From contig DASTBV010000078.1 in the NCBI GenBank assembly GCA_035711805.1, positions 1-5,113 on the forward strand: a stretch of 5,113 nucleotides of DNA. The letters are read 5' to 3'. The notes under the pieces were generated by a model that made no database searches, was not told the origin of the DNA, and saw nothing but the letters and a program-made list of their open reading frames with translations. Positions 4,817-5,113 of this stretch are shown here, in pieces. Position 1 is the stretch's first letter. The number at the start of each line of letters is the position of its first letter. This stretch comes from Gp6-AA40 sp035711805. GTDB taxonomy: Bacteria > Acidobacteriota > Vicinamibacteria > Vicinamibacterales > UBA2999. A program made the translations under genes and the position numbers.

Positions 4817-5113
4817 AGCGGTCGCCGGAGCCGGCGCGTCGACGCCCTGCCACAGGTTGTAGGTGCTCAGTTCCTCGCGTCCGCACGACTTGAGGTAGCA
4901 GAACAACTGCGTCCGGTAGGCGGCGTGTCCGCCGACGACGAGATCGACGATGAACTTGCCCTTGCTGACCGGCTGGCCGTCGAAGCCGGTCATCTCGGCG
5001 CGGAAGTCGGCATCCGACATGTCGCCCAGCAGCTTCGCGTACTCGTCACCCTGTTTCTTGATGACCGCCACGGTCTGGTTCCAGTCGCGCGCTTCGGCGG
5101 CCTTGGTCGCCTC
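4814..5113 (-). CDS. DinB-like protein, C-terminal fragment (5' end outside window)
   Basis: The last 99 residues of a protein whose frame stays open to the window edge; the GTG at 5071 is an internal codon, not the start. It reads as two or three amphipathic helices. Residues about 54-78 of the fragment, FIVDLVVGGHAAYRTQLFCYLKSCG, match in pattern the helix of DinB/DUF664-type four-helix bundles (usually H-x-x-H-R-G-Q-L...Y-L-R). That superfamily holds metal-binding proteins, including thiol-dependent transferases and DNA-damage-inducible proteins of unknown role. Here the first His is present (fragment residue 63), but the position three residues on is Tyr (66), so the usual metal site may be altered. 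The end, NLWQGVDAPAPATA, is a short Ala/Pro tail. It lies upstream of the OPT gene on the same strand, but a 154-bp repeat-filled gap argues against tight coupling. Gene certain, family assignment moderate. Confidence 0.65.
   Translation of the reverse strand, partial: EATKAAEARDWNQTVAVIKKQGDEYAKLLGDMSDADFRAEMTGFDGQPVSKGKFIVDLVVGGHAAYRTQLFCYLKSCGREELSTYNLWQGVDAPAPATA

Overview
The window is high-GC bacterial chromosome with housekeeping and accessory genes and no phage, plasmid, IS or CRISPR signature. The most likely source is an Acidobacteriota member, probably Vicinamibacteria. This rests on general gene style (cytochrome P460, a small prokaryotic OPT transporter, a DinB-like protein ending in a short Ala/Pro tail) and on an intergenic palindrome (2226-2250) whose chance translation VRLKADTT I remember as recurrent in that group. 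The assignment is an inference from memory, not a search result.

Layout. 1-1157 (minus): the first 385 codons of purH, with a TTG start; its 3' end lies outside the window. 1158-1294: a divergent control region with a good sigma70-type promoter for the rightward gene, a 25-bp interrupted palindrome over its -10 box, and an intrinsic terminator-like hairpin lying before the start codon. 1295-1498 (plus): a 67-aa cold-shock protein, closed by a strong terminator at 1518-1564. 1614-2207 (minus): a conserved 197-aa protein of unknown function (GTG start), convergent with csp. 2252-2905 (minus): a secreted c-type cytochrome of the P460 family. 2902-4659 (minus): an OPT-family membrane transporter whose stop overlaps the P460 start (ATGA). 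4660-4813: intergenic DNA with GGCCTTA-type heptad repeats in opposite orientations at its two ends. 4814-5113 (minus): the C-terminal 99 residues of a DinB-like four-helix protein, cut by the window edge.

How the genes work together. The OPT transporter and the P460 cytochrome are translationally coupled and were probably co-expressed, the transporter in the inner membrane and the haem protein outside it. The 1614-2207 gene follows after only 44 bp with no clear terminator, so it may be the last gene of the same transcript. PurH (purine synthesis) and the cold-shock protein are divergent neighbours whose start signals physically overlap. The most interesting spots are the csp leader, where an apparent promoter fires straight into an apparent terminator, and the repeat-built spacers. 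I see no clear evidence for an undescribed multi-gene system.
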